Shown piece after piece: positions 34,750 to 46,349 of a stretch of DNA of 64,000 bases. Each line of letters starts with the position of its first letter. Positions within the stretch are counted from its first letter, which is position 1. The stretch lies in NCBI GenBank assembly GCA_942159475.1, contig OW804097.1:10107172-10171171 (forward strand), written 5' to 3'. The notes beneath the pieces are model-generated. The model did not search any database. It saw only the letters and a list, made by a program, of their open reading frames with translations, and was not told the origin of the DNA. Both the position numbers and the translations under genes were made by a program. This stretch comes from Sthenelais limicola (lineage: Eukaryota > Annelida > Polychaeta > Phyllodocida > Sigalionidae).

Positions 34750-34897
34750 TTGATTATTATACATGCCTAATTTTAATTTTGCAGATAAAACGTGTTAATT
34801 AAAAAGATAATAATATAATTTACCATATCTGGTTTTCGTACAAGAGGAATATAACTTAGAAAAAGGTGAACGATCAAGATAGAAGGCACTCGCACAG

Positions 34898-34968
34898 CCA
34901 AACTTGCGTCGGCAAACTTGCACCACCAAACTTGCGTCGGCAAACTTGCACCACCAAACTTGCGTCGG
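34898..34968 (+). repeat. Short tandem repeat, 28-29 bp
   Basis: AACTTGCGTCGGCA plus AACTTGCACCACCA repeated about 2.5 times; the two halves of the unit are themselves related. Confidence 0.8.
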
Positions 34969-35180
34969 CATGACAATGCACCAGTAATGTACTAGTCCAT
35001 TATCAGTTAAAATAACTTGATTGTATTATAACGAGACTATGTATATATTGATTCGGATTATAGGAAACTTATATTTTCTTAAAATGTAAAAAGGAATCGA
35101 ACTGGAATGTTGAATACACCTTACGGTTTGTAAATATGAAATTGTAAATGATATCAATGATATTATTAGTATATATAATT

Positions 35181-36224
35181 GTGATGTGTTTCAGGGAAAT
35201 GAGTCATAAGTCGCAAAAAATCGATTTTGAGATATCATTATATTTGAATAGATGAGATCAAGCCGATTCCAATGATAGTAAACAGTCTAATAATCGTATA
35301 AGTATTTCTAGATTTTAAGTTTGATATTTTCGTTTTTGAAAAAAAGTTTCCAATATTTCTGGGGGTCAATAAACAGTAAAGTAACCAAATGTAGTGATTT
35401 TTTATTTTGATTTTGAAATTTTTTTATTCAGGACACAGACATTTCCATACGACAGTACGAATATTCCCAGAATAGCCTGATTTTTAAATGTACTTTTGAA
35501 TTACATCAAGATATTTCTATGTTAACTCATAACTTTAGTATACGAAAAAAAAGTAAAAATAAGAAATAAAAAGAGAAATTTTGAGTCTAAACTAATTCTA
35601 CAACACTAAATTTTTAAATTAATCATTATACCTACTTAGCGACTGATCAAACCATTCGAGTTTACTGTTACTTCTAGTAGTAGTACAGTGATACAAATGG
35701 GTACATATCTGATTAGCATACAGATAGTTTTAAGTAGATCAGGCTAATTTCTTAAAAACAGTAGTACAAATAAAAACAACAATTACACAATGTTCCGCGT
35801 CGTGCTCTTACATACTGACCATTGAATATTCCATTTCTCGTTAAATTATAGCTTTTCAAATATTACATTATTTGTCATCATCACTTTTTACTTTTCACAA
35901 GGGCCTACTCGCGAGGTAATACAGCTTCAGTGCAACAGTTTTATATATATTAAACATCTTAATATTTTTACATTAAGGAACTTTTCCGACATCTGAGAAC
36001 AATTAGTCAGACAAAAAATATTCCGCTACTAGTCCATATGAGTACCTTTAAAACTAAAAGATATATTTCATAGATTGTCCTGGAATTTGATACATTGATC
36101 GGTATAGCTATAAGTGATCAACTCCCCAACAATCAGAACATTCCAATAGTGTGATCTTGTGAAAAAAACACTTTGAAAAATATCAATTTTGCGACTTATG
36201 ACTCATTTTCCTGAAACACATCAC
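35181..36224 (+). mobile_element. MITE-B split by a roughly 635-bp insertion
   Basis: The left part 35181-35395 and right part 36033-36224 together make a complete MITE-B. The insertion at about 35396-36032 begins with T-rich sequence and TTTTTTATTCAGGAC, a minus-strand retroelement 3' end. TAGT sits on both sides of it. Confidence 0.75.
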
Positions 36225-36622
36225 AGTTAATAGCAAATACTGTAATTTAGTGATAAGAGGACATGAAAACTGGAGCTGACCAACCACTATTTATTCAATT
36301 CTTAATGTATTCATAATTCAGTCAGAATTATTCCGAAATGTATTGTCAATGAGACCTAAAGGATTCATATTGTAAAATCAACATGGGTGGACATCAAAAA
36401 ACATCAAAATATGTACAATTTATATACCACAATGACGAACATTATTGACGAGGTTTAAATCGAATTTCCGGTGTTGGAACACTTTGTATATTATTCAAAA
36501 TAAAATATTATACTCACAATGGTTCAGCTTTATTCCTAAATTACATGCATTTGAGGAAAAATGTAGTTCCTATTTTGGTAATGGCTGAAAATGCATCTTT
36601 AAGTGGGACTTCTGTAATATAT

Positions 36623-36857
36623 GGGTCAGATTTTCAGAAAATGTACAATTGGCAGCTGTACACATTTAGTAAATTCTGCTAAATTAGGCTGCAATTTGGT
36701 CAATACTAGGTAAATTCGAGTATATTTGGCATTGCATTGATTCTAGCAATCTGTTTGGTTAGGTTGAACTGAATTTTGAACTTTATTTTCGTCTGAAATT
36801 TTGCTTATTTGAGAGGATTGGTGAAGTTAAATTGTACATTTTCTGAAAATCTGACCC
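36623..36857 (+). mobile_element. MITE-A copy with ATAT flanks
   Basis: A textbook copy with both ends intact, in the CTGTTTGGTTAGG subtype. Confidence 0.92.
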
Positions 36858-37783
36858 ATATAGGTTTCCCCCCTTTATCTAGTTATATGAAACAGACTGT
36901 AGTCATATTGATAGAGTCATAGAACATGTTCTAATATAGAATTACGCTGAGTCATGATTTGATCTAAAATCTGAGATTAGGCACTTGTAAGTGGAAGTGT
37001 ATTTATAGGAATTAGTGTCAGTGTTTGGGCTCTGCCTGGCAAACTGGCAAACACCATTACAGCGTTCAGCAACAATAGAATATGTTAACAAAAAGGTTAG
37101 CTCCCTCCCCTGGATAAGGCTAAAATATTTTATTTTAGAGTATGTTAGTAATTAAGGGTCTTTTTTCTGTATCTCAAAATGATCTCTATAAACTGATTGG
37201 ATATGATCATTGTATTGGATTTATACGTTTTTATTCCCTTTTTCAGCAAACATGATGAGGTGAGGGATGAACGGGTGTATCGTTGATGTTAACCGTTCGG
37301 ATGAATTTGTTGACAGATTGAATAAAAGGTGTAAAAAAAAAGAATATCTACAACTTCTGTTTTGTCCCCCATCTGAAAGGATATAAATGTGAAATAGGAA
37401 AAATCAAAAATATCCAAAACTTTTCTTTTTGGAATATCCAACACCTTTTTGTCAACTTTCTTTTCCTTTTCGGATTATTCTTTTCTTTTTGGAATATCCT
37501 TTTCCTTTTCCGAATAATCCACTCCTTTTCCAAATATCTAGTCCTTTTCACCCAAATGTACCATGATGTATTCCTACCCCAACATGACTGGGGGGGGGGG
37601 GGGGGGTGAGAGGGAGGGTGAGAGGGAGAGAGGGAGAAAGAGAAAGGAAGAGAAGACAACATGGCAGGGAAAGAGATATCATCTATGTAATGACCTTGTA
37701 GGTCCTAAATAAACATGTTTCCAAATCAAATCAAATCAACTGTATAATTACCGGTACTGACTTCACCAAGTATAGCATAATTA

Positions 37784-37870
37784 TGTGATATGTAACAGGT
37801 AAAAGAGTCACACGTCGCAAAAATAGATTTTGAGATATCATCATAATTATTTGAAAAGATAAGATCCAGA
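37784..37870 (+). mobile_element. MITE-B left-end fragment
   Basis: GTGATATGTAACAGG, then TTTTGAGATATCATCA and GAAAAGATAAGATC. A possible continuation (CCGATTCTAAAGGTTTGCAATAT) sits at 38485-38555, after about 600 bp of unrelated GC-richer sequence. Confidence 0.5.
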
Positions 37871-38008
37871 GGGCGACTGGCACTAGGTTAGAATCGTCAC
37901 AATAGATAACTCTTAAATTAACTAGGATATTATACCGTTTGACTGATAATGAAACTTTAGGCTATTTAAAAAGGCTTCGCCCACCACCGACTGCCCACCG
38001 CCACCCAC

Positions 38009-38048
38009 CGCCATGTTGACGGCCGCCTATGGGGCCGTCAACATGGCG
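38009..38048. repeat. Perfect 16-bp stem hairpin
   Basis: CGCCATGTTGACGGCC at 38009-38024 and its exact complement at 38033-38048 with an 8-base loop, inside a GC-richer patch (37980-38200). On a transcript it would be very stable. It is not followed by a T run, so it is not a simple terminator. Confidence 0.9.
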
Positions 38049-38800
38049 TTCTGAGTAACGTTTGGAAGCGGTGATCCCATTGGCTGAGAGCCTGGCTCAA
38101 GGTTGATGTAACGCGCCCTGTGATTGGTCAATTTTCCCCCCTGAGTTTTACCGATGCGAAGCCTAGTGTTTACCCAAGGTGCCATGTGGCCGTACGCAGG
38201 GTAAAATGTCTGTTCATGCTTAAGCATATAGGGGTCAGGGAATCGGTGATTACTCAGTTGTGATACCAGAAAGACCTTGATATATAGGAGGTAATCGCAG
38301 TCTATATTATTTCTCTAGGCGTGGGGACATTGTTTTGGTGGATTGGAAGTCGGCAAATATGATTTTGGGAGGATCGGTGGACCATCGGGTTATCTACTGG
38401 TATTATCAATACGTAAGTGGGCGTGGCTCAAATCATCGGTAATGCTTGAGGCATATGAATATGCCAGTGACCCCGGTCAGTCAAGCCGATTCTAAAGGTT
38501 TGCAATATCTCTGGGTGAACAATTACTAGTAGTAAAGTAGCTGAATATATTCTTGTGCAAAATTGTATACCGCCCCCCCCCCCCCCACTAAAGCCTTGTG
38601 CAGAATGTCATGAGCCCCCCCCCCCCCCCTCCCCTTCAGAGTCTGCACAAAAAAGCATTTGTTATGCAACGGGCCCCTAGTCTAAGTCTCCCCATCCCAC
38701 CATTGACTTCTACCATCAAAGGCCTTGTTGACATAGACTCAATCATCTTTACACTGTCTGCTATTTCTCCAGACATGGCATACTACATAAGGGCTTATAT

Positions 38801-39033
38801 GGTGGTTCAGATTTTCAGAAAATGTACACTCGGCAGCTGTACACATTTAGTAAATTCTGCTAAATTAGACTGCAATTTAGTCAATACTAGGTAAATTCGA
38901 GTATATTTGGCATTGATTCTAGCAATCTGTTTGGTTAGGTTGAACTGTATTTTAAACTTTATATTTGTCTGAAATGTGGGTTATTTGAAAGGACTGGAAA
39001 AGAGGATTTGTACAGTTTCTGGCGACTTCACCC
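38801..39033 (+). mobile_element. MITE-A copy, mixed ends
   Basis: Left end GGTGGTTCAGATTTTCAG; right end in the alternative form TTCTGGCGACTTCACCC. ATAT lies on both sides. Confidence 0.82.
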
Positions 39034-39232
39034 ATATACAAACGCCAAGTGTTATTTGACCATGTGTTGCAGACAGTACAAATAAACACACAGAGTTGGC
39101 GGTTAATCCAAAAATGAAAAATGGAAAATGAAATTTATATTATATTCATAGCATTGTAGACTAACATATCGGTGCTTTGGTATTTGTTGCCATCATGTCA
39201 CATCATGCTAACATTTATTGACAAAGTTATTT

Positions 39233-39467
39233 GGGTCAGATTTTCAGAAAATGTACAATTGGCAGCTGTATACATTTAGTAAATTCTGCTAAATTAGGCT
39301 ACAATTTGGTCAATACTAGGTAAATTCGAGTATATTTGGCATCGTATTGATTCTAGCAATCTGTTTGGTTAGGTTGAACTGTATTTTGAACTTTATTTTC
39401 CTCTGAAATTTGGGTTATTTGAGAAGATTGGCGAAGATGAATTGTACATTTTCTGAAAATCTGACCC
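39233..39467 (+). mobile_element. MITE-A copy with ATTT duplication
   Basis: Both ends are intact. ATTT, non-palindromic, is directly outside each. The 39470-40395 stretch that follows is A/T-rich with no gene I can support. Confidence 0.9.
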
Positions 39468-40398
39468 ATTTATTGACAAACAATGCACATAATATGGCCA
39501 TGAATATGTAATTAATATCGGTAAAATAAGTCTGAATATGAATTTGAAAATGTAAAGGATTTCTCACATTCAAAACTATGTAGTTAGTGCCAGTTATATA
39601 AGTCTGGATGTAAAAATTCGAAATTGGATGCTATTGTTACTTATACCATAAAGCATTATAACGAAGTTCACGAACAAGAACTTAAAATTCACTTTATATA
39701 AGACCACTATGACTGTGCAAGCAGTGTATTGACTTTATTGTTAAACTAAGAAAGAAATTGTTAAAAAATAAGAAACTTGCTGATGTAATAATTTAATGAC
39801 AGGAGTTTTTGTTTAAAGTCGCCAGGAAAACCTGTGAGTGAGCAGAAGGCTGCAACCTGTTATGATATCTTTCGACTATGTAACCGTAATGATATTGATC
39901 TGGAATAAAAGTATTATGATAATAATAAGGAATTGGTAATTAATATTATGTGAAGGGCTACATATTATATGAAAGACTACAACAATGCGTTCTATATAAT
40001 TTGATATGGCCTAAAACTGAAAGGAAAAACATATATAGTTTATACATACACAATACAAAGGTGTTGTGCAGTTGTTAGTAAGATTAGGCTTTTTTAATTT
40101 CGTAAAGTTCACAAAGACATTAGAATTACTTCTCAAATAAGAAATCATTTTCCAAAATTTACAATTTGGGAATTCAAAAACTATTTTAAACTTGTGCATC
40201 TGCCCCATTCTATTTTATTCCGAATTGTATATCAGATGAGACTATCCTCAATCTTTATATATGAAAATGGTGGTTTTATTTGCGGGAAATTCTGCAATTA
40301 TTGTTGTTAGCTGGCAGTAAGATGTTGACTTGGTACTGGTCGCAACCTATGTTTGCCAAGATGGCGGCTTCTCCTTCATAGATTTATTTGTTTGTCTG

Positions 40399-40872
40399 AC
40401 AAGTGATGTGAGAGGGAGGGTAATAGAGGGGTTTACATTGCCACTATGTGGGATAGAGACAAGTGATGTGAGAGGGTAATAGAGGGGTTTACATTGCCAC
40501 TATGTGGGATAGAGACAAGTGATGTGAGAGGGAGGGTAATAGAGGGGTTCACATTGCCACTATGTGGGATAGAGACAAGTGATGTGAGAGGGAGGGTAAT
40601 AGAGGGGTTTACATTGCCACTATGTGGGATAGAGACAAGTGATGTGAGAGGGAGGGTAATAGAGGGGTTTACATTACCACTATGTGGGATAGAGACAAGT
40701 GATGTGAGAGGGAGGGTAATAGAGGGGTTTACATTGCCACTATGTGGGATAGAGACAAGTGATGTGAGAGGGAGGGTAATAGAGGGGTTTACATTGCCAC
40801 TATGTGGGATAGAGACAAGTGATGTGAGAGGGAGGGTAATAGAGGGGTTTACATTGCCACTATGTGGGATAA
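40399..40872 (+). repeat. 60-bp minisatellite, about 8 copies
   Basis: The unit starts GACAAGTGATGTGAGAGGGA and ends CACTATGTGGGATAGA; the copies are almost identical. One unit (near 40445) lacks 4 bases. Because 60 is a multiple of three, the array creates an open frame of identical 20-residue repeats (40494-40883), which is probably not a gene. Confidence 0.95.
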
Positions 40873-41599
40873 AGGTTGATTAAACGACGTTTCGATTTAG
40901 GCAAAAATAAAAAAAGATTCTATTTGATATACCTGCCATCTTTGCATCTATAATGGCTAAATGCCATATGGTGTGCCCCTTTATTCTTTTATGATTTTTT
41001 TTATATATGCTAAAACCTATGAAATCCACCCAGAATGACAAAGAAACCCATTAAAATGGTGATATTTTACTTTCTGTCATCTTTCTCCATTAATTATTAT
41101 CAAATGTTCCAAAAATGCAAAAACATTTGAGTAAAGAATATATCAAAACCAAGTAAACAAATCGCAGTCTAGGCTCAGAGCCTATCAGATGAGATAAGAT
41201 CGGCTAGTCAATGGCTTCCCCAGCCCAGGAGTAGGCCCACTACTATCGCCCTAATCATAATGGGATTTTGTGGTCAGTTTCCCTGACTTTTAAGGGATCT
41301 GTATTTGTATGGGTGGGAGTAGTGTGGTAATTTGCACCAGTTCCACGCGTGTGGATAGGAGTAAATATAGAACCTAAATTTGAATGTGGTACTCGGGACA
41401 CTATTGCACTGTCCTTGATGTTTTTTGGGTTTTTTTGTAACCCATTCGCCTATCAGATCATGGAATCACAGAGAGTGGAAATTAGAGCTTACATTAAGGC
41501 ACATGCAACTGCCCTCTTATGAACATGACTGACTCCCAGCATCACTTGTATGATGTCTGTGTATACAGATATAATGGGACTTGGTGTAAGTAACTGTAA

Positions 41600-41816
41600 G
41601 GAAATGTACAATCGGCAGCTCTACACATTTAGTAATTTCTGCTAAATAAGGCTGAACATTGATAAATACTGGGTAAATCTGAATAATCTGGTATTGCGAT
41701 TTGAAATATGTGTCTGGTTAAGTTGGACTGTATTTTGAGCCTAATTTCTGTCGTCAATTTGGGTTAATTGGGTGGATTTGTGAAGGCTAACTGTACCCTT
41801 TCTGATGACCTGCCCC
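41600..41816 (+). mobile_element. MITE-A, degenerate
   Basis: GGAAATGTACAATCGGCAGC at the left and CTTTCTGATGACCTGCCCC at the right. The interior is recognisable but diverged, and the terminal GGGTCAG is lost. The 40880-41590 stretch before it contains only a distant R1-like block near 41168. Confidence 0.65.
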
Positions 41817-41930
41817 ATCAATGCTATATGTACTGACCAGACGTTAGGATTCAAACCTGACCTCTCTCTCTCTGTCTGTGCTGTGTCTGACATGACTTGT
41901 GTAAGGGGTAACGGCCGTATGTGGTGCACA

Positions 41931-42003
41931 ATACATGGGTTCACAAACAAAAATAAAAAAAATAAAAATAAAAAATAAATAAAAACAAAATACATGGGTT
42001 CAC
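41931..42003 (+). mobile_element. Poly(A)-only insertion with 14-bp target duplication
   Basis: ATACATGGGTTCAC occurs at 41931-41944 and 41990-42003. Between them are 45 bases of A with interspersed T and C, so only a tail was inserted. Confidence 0.75.
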
Positions 42004-42092
42004 TCCCTCCCCTAACCGTCAACACTCACTCTATACATCCAGCTGTTTCATGTATGCTTAGAGTTCCATATCAGATCTATATCAAGCCATAT

Positions 42093-42328
42093 GGGTCAGA
42101 TTTTCAGAAAATGTACAATTGGCAGCCGTACAAATTTAGTAAAATTCTGCTAAATTAGGCTAAAATTTGGTCAATACTAGGTGAATTCGAGTATATTCGG
42201 CATTGCAGTGATTCTAGCAATCTGTTTGGTTAGGTTGAACTGTATTTTGTACTTTATTTTCGTCTGAAATTTGGGTTATTTGAGAGAATTGGTGAAGCTG
42301 AATTGTACATTTTCTGGCGACTTCATCC
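42093..42328 (+). mobile_element. MITE-A copy, mixed ends
   Basis: Canonical left end; the right end is in the alternative form TTCTGGCGACTTCATCC. Confidence 0.82.
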
Positions 42329-42498
42329 TTCTAGTTCTATGATGTTCTATGATGCTTGGAGAAGTATGATATTAGATATTGAAATAATTAAAATAATGAT
42401 TCAACAAACATTGATATAATTGGTTGTTATGATGATTGAATATAACAACAAAAGAAAGAAATGATTAATGATATTATTGTAATGTCTGCTTATTTACT

Positions 42499-42925
42499 TG
42501 TACGGCGATTCGGGTAAATAACAACAAGAATAGAACAACACAGATCTCCGAGTCCTTGCTAGCACTTTAGTCTTTATTGCCGACTAAAAACCCTTCAACC
42601 ACAGTGAAAAAGGTTCTCCCTCCGCTTCACAGAAGAGAGGGATAAGAACAAAAAAGTTATAGTTAAGAAAGGGTAGTTTAAGACAAGAATTGACATCAGA
42701 CATATGCTAACAGTAAAATATTAAAATAAGAGAGACAAAACCCCCACACGACATCTGGTGGCAAACCATCCCTGCAACAGGTAGAACAGCCAGCCCGAAT
42801 CCAGTCCGGCCGGCCGCACCCGGATAACCGGGCGACTAGACCGGGGGTTCAGGATACTGGCTAGCAGCGCCGGGCCAGAGCGGGGATAACCGCTCCGACC
42901 CGGCACCACCACACTCAGCACCACA
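42499..42925 (-). mobile_element. Probable solo LTR
   Basis: Starts TG and ends CA (TGTACGGCG...CAGCACCACA on the plus strand). The flanks TTACT and TTATT nearly match as a 5-bp duplication. On the minus strand GGCAATAAAGAC near 42578 is a polyadenylation signal close to the 3' end, and the GC-rich block 42770-42915 would be U3. It shares no sequence with the LTR at 44498-45120, so it belongs to a different element. Confidence 0.45.
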
Positions 42926-43120
42926 TTATTATATTATTATGGTATAAAAATTATCATTCGGTATTTATTAATCAACATTTCGAGATTCAACTTTTTATTT
43001 CATGACGTTGAAGTCTATGACAATTATATAATTCGTCAATAGAAATTTATGTCAAGAACTGATTCACTCCCACCACACATACGCTATTGCTGAGACTCAT
43101 TGAACACAAAAACACAGGCC

Positions 43121-44467
43121 CTAATAAGCCTGGTGATTGCCGTTTCCCTGTTGTCTGTACTGTAGAAATTGCTGAAACTCAGCCATAAGTTGGTCGTTCA
43201 TCCCAGAATTCCCTTGCTGATTCTGGTATTGGGGCTGCTGGTAGCCATTGTTCCAGCCACCATTCCATCCTTGGTTGTTTTGGTTTCCCTGATTATTCCA
43301 ATCTTGGTTGTTCTGGTTTCCTTGATTATTCCAATTACCCTTTCCTTTGCCTCTCCAATTGCCTCCTCGTCCGCGCTTGTTGCCGTTCCAGCGGCCTCTT
43401 CCTCGGCCTCTGCCTCGGCCGCGCCCGTTGCCGCCCTGTCCTTGGTCCTGATCCATGGCCTGGACTGTTTCTGTTGCGGCTACCTTAGGCTCCTCCTTCT
43501 GTTTGGATAACATATCAATTTTGTCATGGAGTGATTTGATCTCTTCTTTGTGTGATTTAGTTAAATCAGCACATGTCTTTGCGAGGATGGCTGACAATTC
43601 ACTTGTGTCTAAGGCTGGGTCTTTCCTAGACTTCTCACTGGCTTCTGCTGTCTTTGCGGATTTAACCGCCGCGTCGTAGGTGACTGGGTTTTGTGCCAGA
43701 ACAATCGGGGCAAGATTTGGACGTAGCCCCTCTATGAGCTTTTCTATAGCTCCGTCCTCATTTATAGCTCTAGCAGATATTATATCACGTAGGTATAAGG
43801 AATAATCCTCTACCGTTTCTGTCTTACCCTGTTTCCTCACTTGGGTAATTCGGAGATTTCTCTCATCTGGCCGAAAATAAGCTATCATGGCGTCTGATAT
43901 CGCTCGGTAATTGTTCCTATCATTCGCTGGGATGCGTATATATCGTTCATACCACTGCCTCGCTTTCCCATCTAAATATGTAGATAAATATCGGGCTAGA
44001 GCTGGCTGGTCGTTAAGATAGGCCTGCGTGATATAGTGGTGGTATCCTTCCAGGAATTGGGCCGTATTTACAGTCAATGTAGGTCCCTTAAACACTTCTG
44101 GTTTTCTCAAGTTGGGGTCCTGAGCCCTCATCGCTACCAGAGCTTGAGCGAGCTGAGCGTTGGCCGGCTGTGGAGGTTCCTCGGGGCGGCCTGCTCGGAA
44201 AGCCGCGTCTATCCCTCGTTGAATCCTCTGAGCCAGGTCTGGCTCTCTCTCCAGGAGTTGTTCGCGAAGTCTGTCATTAATAGCCTGGTCGAGTACCCTT
44301 CGAGCTTCTGCTATTTCTGCTTCGTTCATGTTGATATGATGGAATTGTAGAGCTATATTTTCAAATTCGTTTGGTTCACGATATCGTTGAGCAGGATCCT
44401 TCCTCTTATACTTTCTCTTCTTCGGGCTAACCTTGGTAACTACCCTGTTACGTAGGGTATGTGTCAC
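43121..44467 (-). CDS. Ty3/gypsy-type Gag polyprotein
   Basis: The Gag of an LTR retrotransposon; it forms the particle that packages element RNA. The 448-codon frame is intact. A basic N-terminal stretch (KKRKYKRK) precedes a helical capsid domain with the retrotransposon_gag hallmarks (YLDGKARQWYERY, AMIAYFRPDERN, ETVEDYSLYLRDI, IEGLRPNLAP). After a helical linker, the C-terminus has no CCHC zinc knuckle. Instead it has an RGRGRG box (around residues 345-375) and tandem NNQGNQNNQ-type repeats rich in Asn, Gln, Gly and Trp. The frame opens with GTG (44467) just after a TAG; the first ATG is near residue 47 (MNEAEIAEARR), so the true start is uncertain and may be ATG47 or a non-AUG codon. No pol follows at lower coordinates. 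Confidence 0.85.
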   Translation of the reverse strand: MTHTLRNRVVTKVSPKKRKYKRKDPAQRYREPNEFENIALQFHHINMNEAEIAEARRVLDQAINDRLREQLLEREPDLAQRIQRGIDAAFRAGRPEEPPQPANAQLAQALVAMRAQDPNLRKPEVFKGPTLTVNTAQFLEGYHHYITQAYLNDQPALARYLSTYLDGKARQWYERYIRIPANDRNNYRAISDAMIAYFRPDERNLRITQVRKQGKTETVEDYSLYLRDIISARAINEDGAIEKLIEGLRPNLAPIVLAQNPVTYDAAVKSAKTAEASEKSRKDPALDTSELSAILAKTCADLTKSHKEEIKSLHDKIDMLSKQKEEPKVAATETVQAMDQDQGQGGNGRGRGRGRGRGRWNGNKRGRGGNWRGKGKGNWNNQGNQNNQDWNNQGNQNNQGWNGGWNNGYQQPQYQNQQGNSGMNDQLMAEFQQFLQYRQQGNGNHQAY

Positions 44468-44497
44468 CAGGTTTAACTATTTAGGTTTTCCACCATT

Positions 44498-45120
44498 TGA
44501 TACAATCACTATTCTCCGAGGGATCTGTGTCGATGGTAGAGCTAGCTAGAATCCCTGAGAATGTGGATGTAGAATTAATAAGAGGCTAGGCTAAGTATAG
44601 CCTAGAATTATGTAATAAGAAGAGCAGAGGTTTGTCCTGTTTAGACATAACTTTTATTAAGAGAAACATGGGTTTATATATCATCATACATGTCAGTGCG
44701 CATGCGTGCGCATGCGTAATTAATAACCAATCATCATACATATATTTACCTTCATTTGCATTATCCAATAATCATGAGTATACCTAATTTGACCACAGGG
44801 GGTCGCTTATGTTACACCAATAGGATAAGGTATGTAAATATCTGGCTCAGTCTCCTGCAGAGCTGACCAAAGATGTAATCTACCAATCAGGTGTTACCTT
44901 AATTGGGTCAACCCACATAATTACCATGTTGGTCCTTGGTGGACCCCTAGTGGGATATTGCCCAACTAGTTACCTAGACTTGTACTAGTCTATAAGTTTA
45001 TTCCTAATGTTGGTAATATGATATAATCATATTTAATAATTAATGCTAATTTATACCATATCCTTATGTAATATTATGTAATCTTATGTAATGCGATATT
45101 GGCATTTATCGTTCGTGACA
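44498..45120 (-). promoter_or_regulatory. Probable 5' LTR of the gag element
   Basis: Lies directly upstream of gag. It starts TGTCACGAACG (minus strand from 45120) and ends GTATCA at 44498. It is followed two bases later by TGGTGGAAAACC, which could be a primer-binding site. Inside are a TATA box (GATATATAAACC, about 44670-44682) and, just upstream, a doubled GCATGCGCAC palindrome (44696-44719) that resembles NRF-1 sites. No matching 3' LTR was found downstream of gag, so the limits rest on TG/CA ends and context only. Confidence 0.5.
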
Positions 45121-46345
45121 TATGCCTTTATTTCGAGTTGTTACATCTCACAACTATATAACAACTTATGTCTATTTATACATCTGTTAAATTGATAATT
45201 ATTACCTGCAATCAACAATAAATGCTTTTGATATATTTAATTAATATGTTCAATATCTAAATTACATTTTAGTTATAATCCCTAGTAAACATGAAGGTTC
45301 ATGGTATCAAGGTCAAGGTCGCTAGAACACAAGACATCTGTGAGGTCATGTTGATTTCGTCGGTACGTTTGACTTTCTATATTTAGACAAAGGGCAAGCC
45401 CCGGACCATGTGAGGGTAAAGAGAAACAAACATATAACAATAGCACCCTCTCCCATCTGTCATCTCTTCCACCACCCTACCCTCCTCCCGCACCCACAGT
45501 TCATACCCTCCATGGTGGTATACATGTCAGTTTCACATCCTCCTCCAGATATCTGTGTAGCCCCCCACCCCAACCCTACCCCATAAACTCCATCCCCCAG
45601 CCCCCATCCCAATCCCCATACACCATCCCCAACACTTAACTTAGCTATGGCAAGCCTTTAATTTGGGCAACAATTCCATACCAGTCAGGTTCAGAAGGCA
45701 GACTTGGACCCCTGAGTCTCAGGGGGTCATTAACACTTTAGCCTTAGTCTCAGCCTTGTGGTTAAGCTTATCGCTGGATGTGGAATCGAGGAATGTGGGT
45801 GTCTGGATAGGGTTGATACCCAACACCACACAGTTCCACATCCCTTGATGTCTTAAACATAATATGAACTTAGAATTAGAATCCTAAATGCCCCAAATCT
45901 ACGCACAATTGCTCAATCCATACTTATTTCTGGGTTTCTTGGAAGAGCTGTGAGGGCACAGAAAGTATACTATCCTTTTTCCTGTCTATTGTAACTGTTT
46001 ATTGAGGAAATAAAAGCATTTATATAATTATATATATTTGCTATACAACTATTATAAGACAATACAATAGCATTAATCCCTTGCACAAAATGAAGTTTGT
46101 GGTTATTGTGAAGTTGATGAATTAATACAACTTCACTAAACGATATGGCTGAGATTATAAAGTTGTATCTGACCAACATTAGTTTCATCAACGAGTTTAA
46201 AGGAAGTATAAACTCGTTGGTTTCATGTTAACATTAATTTATGTTGGGAGAATTTATTTTGAGGTTTTGAGGGCCGACCAGATTGCACAATTGTGCTGAA
46301 TTCGTCTAGCCACCTTGTGTATCTATCTATAGCCGCACTGGAGGA
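45121..46345. other. Stretch without a supported gene
   Basis: A/T-rich, with an AGGTCA doublet (AAGGTCAAGGTCGC) at about 45308, C-rich sequence at 45450-45640, and a tRNA-like run near 45745-45785 (CCTTGTGGTTAAGC) too degenerate to call. I see no gene. Confidence 0.5.
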
Positions 46346-46349
46346 TTAA

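Noticed and set aside
40494..40883. Open frame of six identical 20-residue repeats
   Set aside because: It is the automatic product of a 60-bp minisatellite (60 is divisible by three) without any flanking coding signal.
42721..42924. 67-codon frame in a GC-rich block
   Set aside because: Lies in the putative U3 of a solo LTR and has no recognisable domain.
43169..44350. Plus-strand frames of 74-113 codons opposite gag
   Set aside because: Antisense shadows of the Gag frame; the hydrophobic Ile/Val/Leu runs come from the Asn/Gln repeats.
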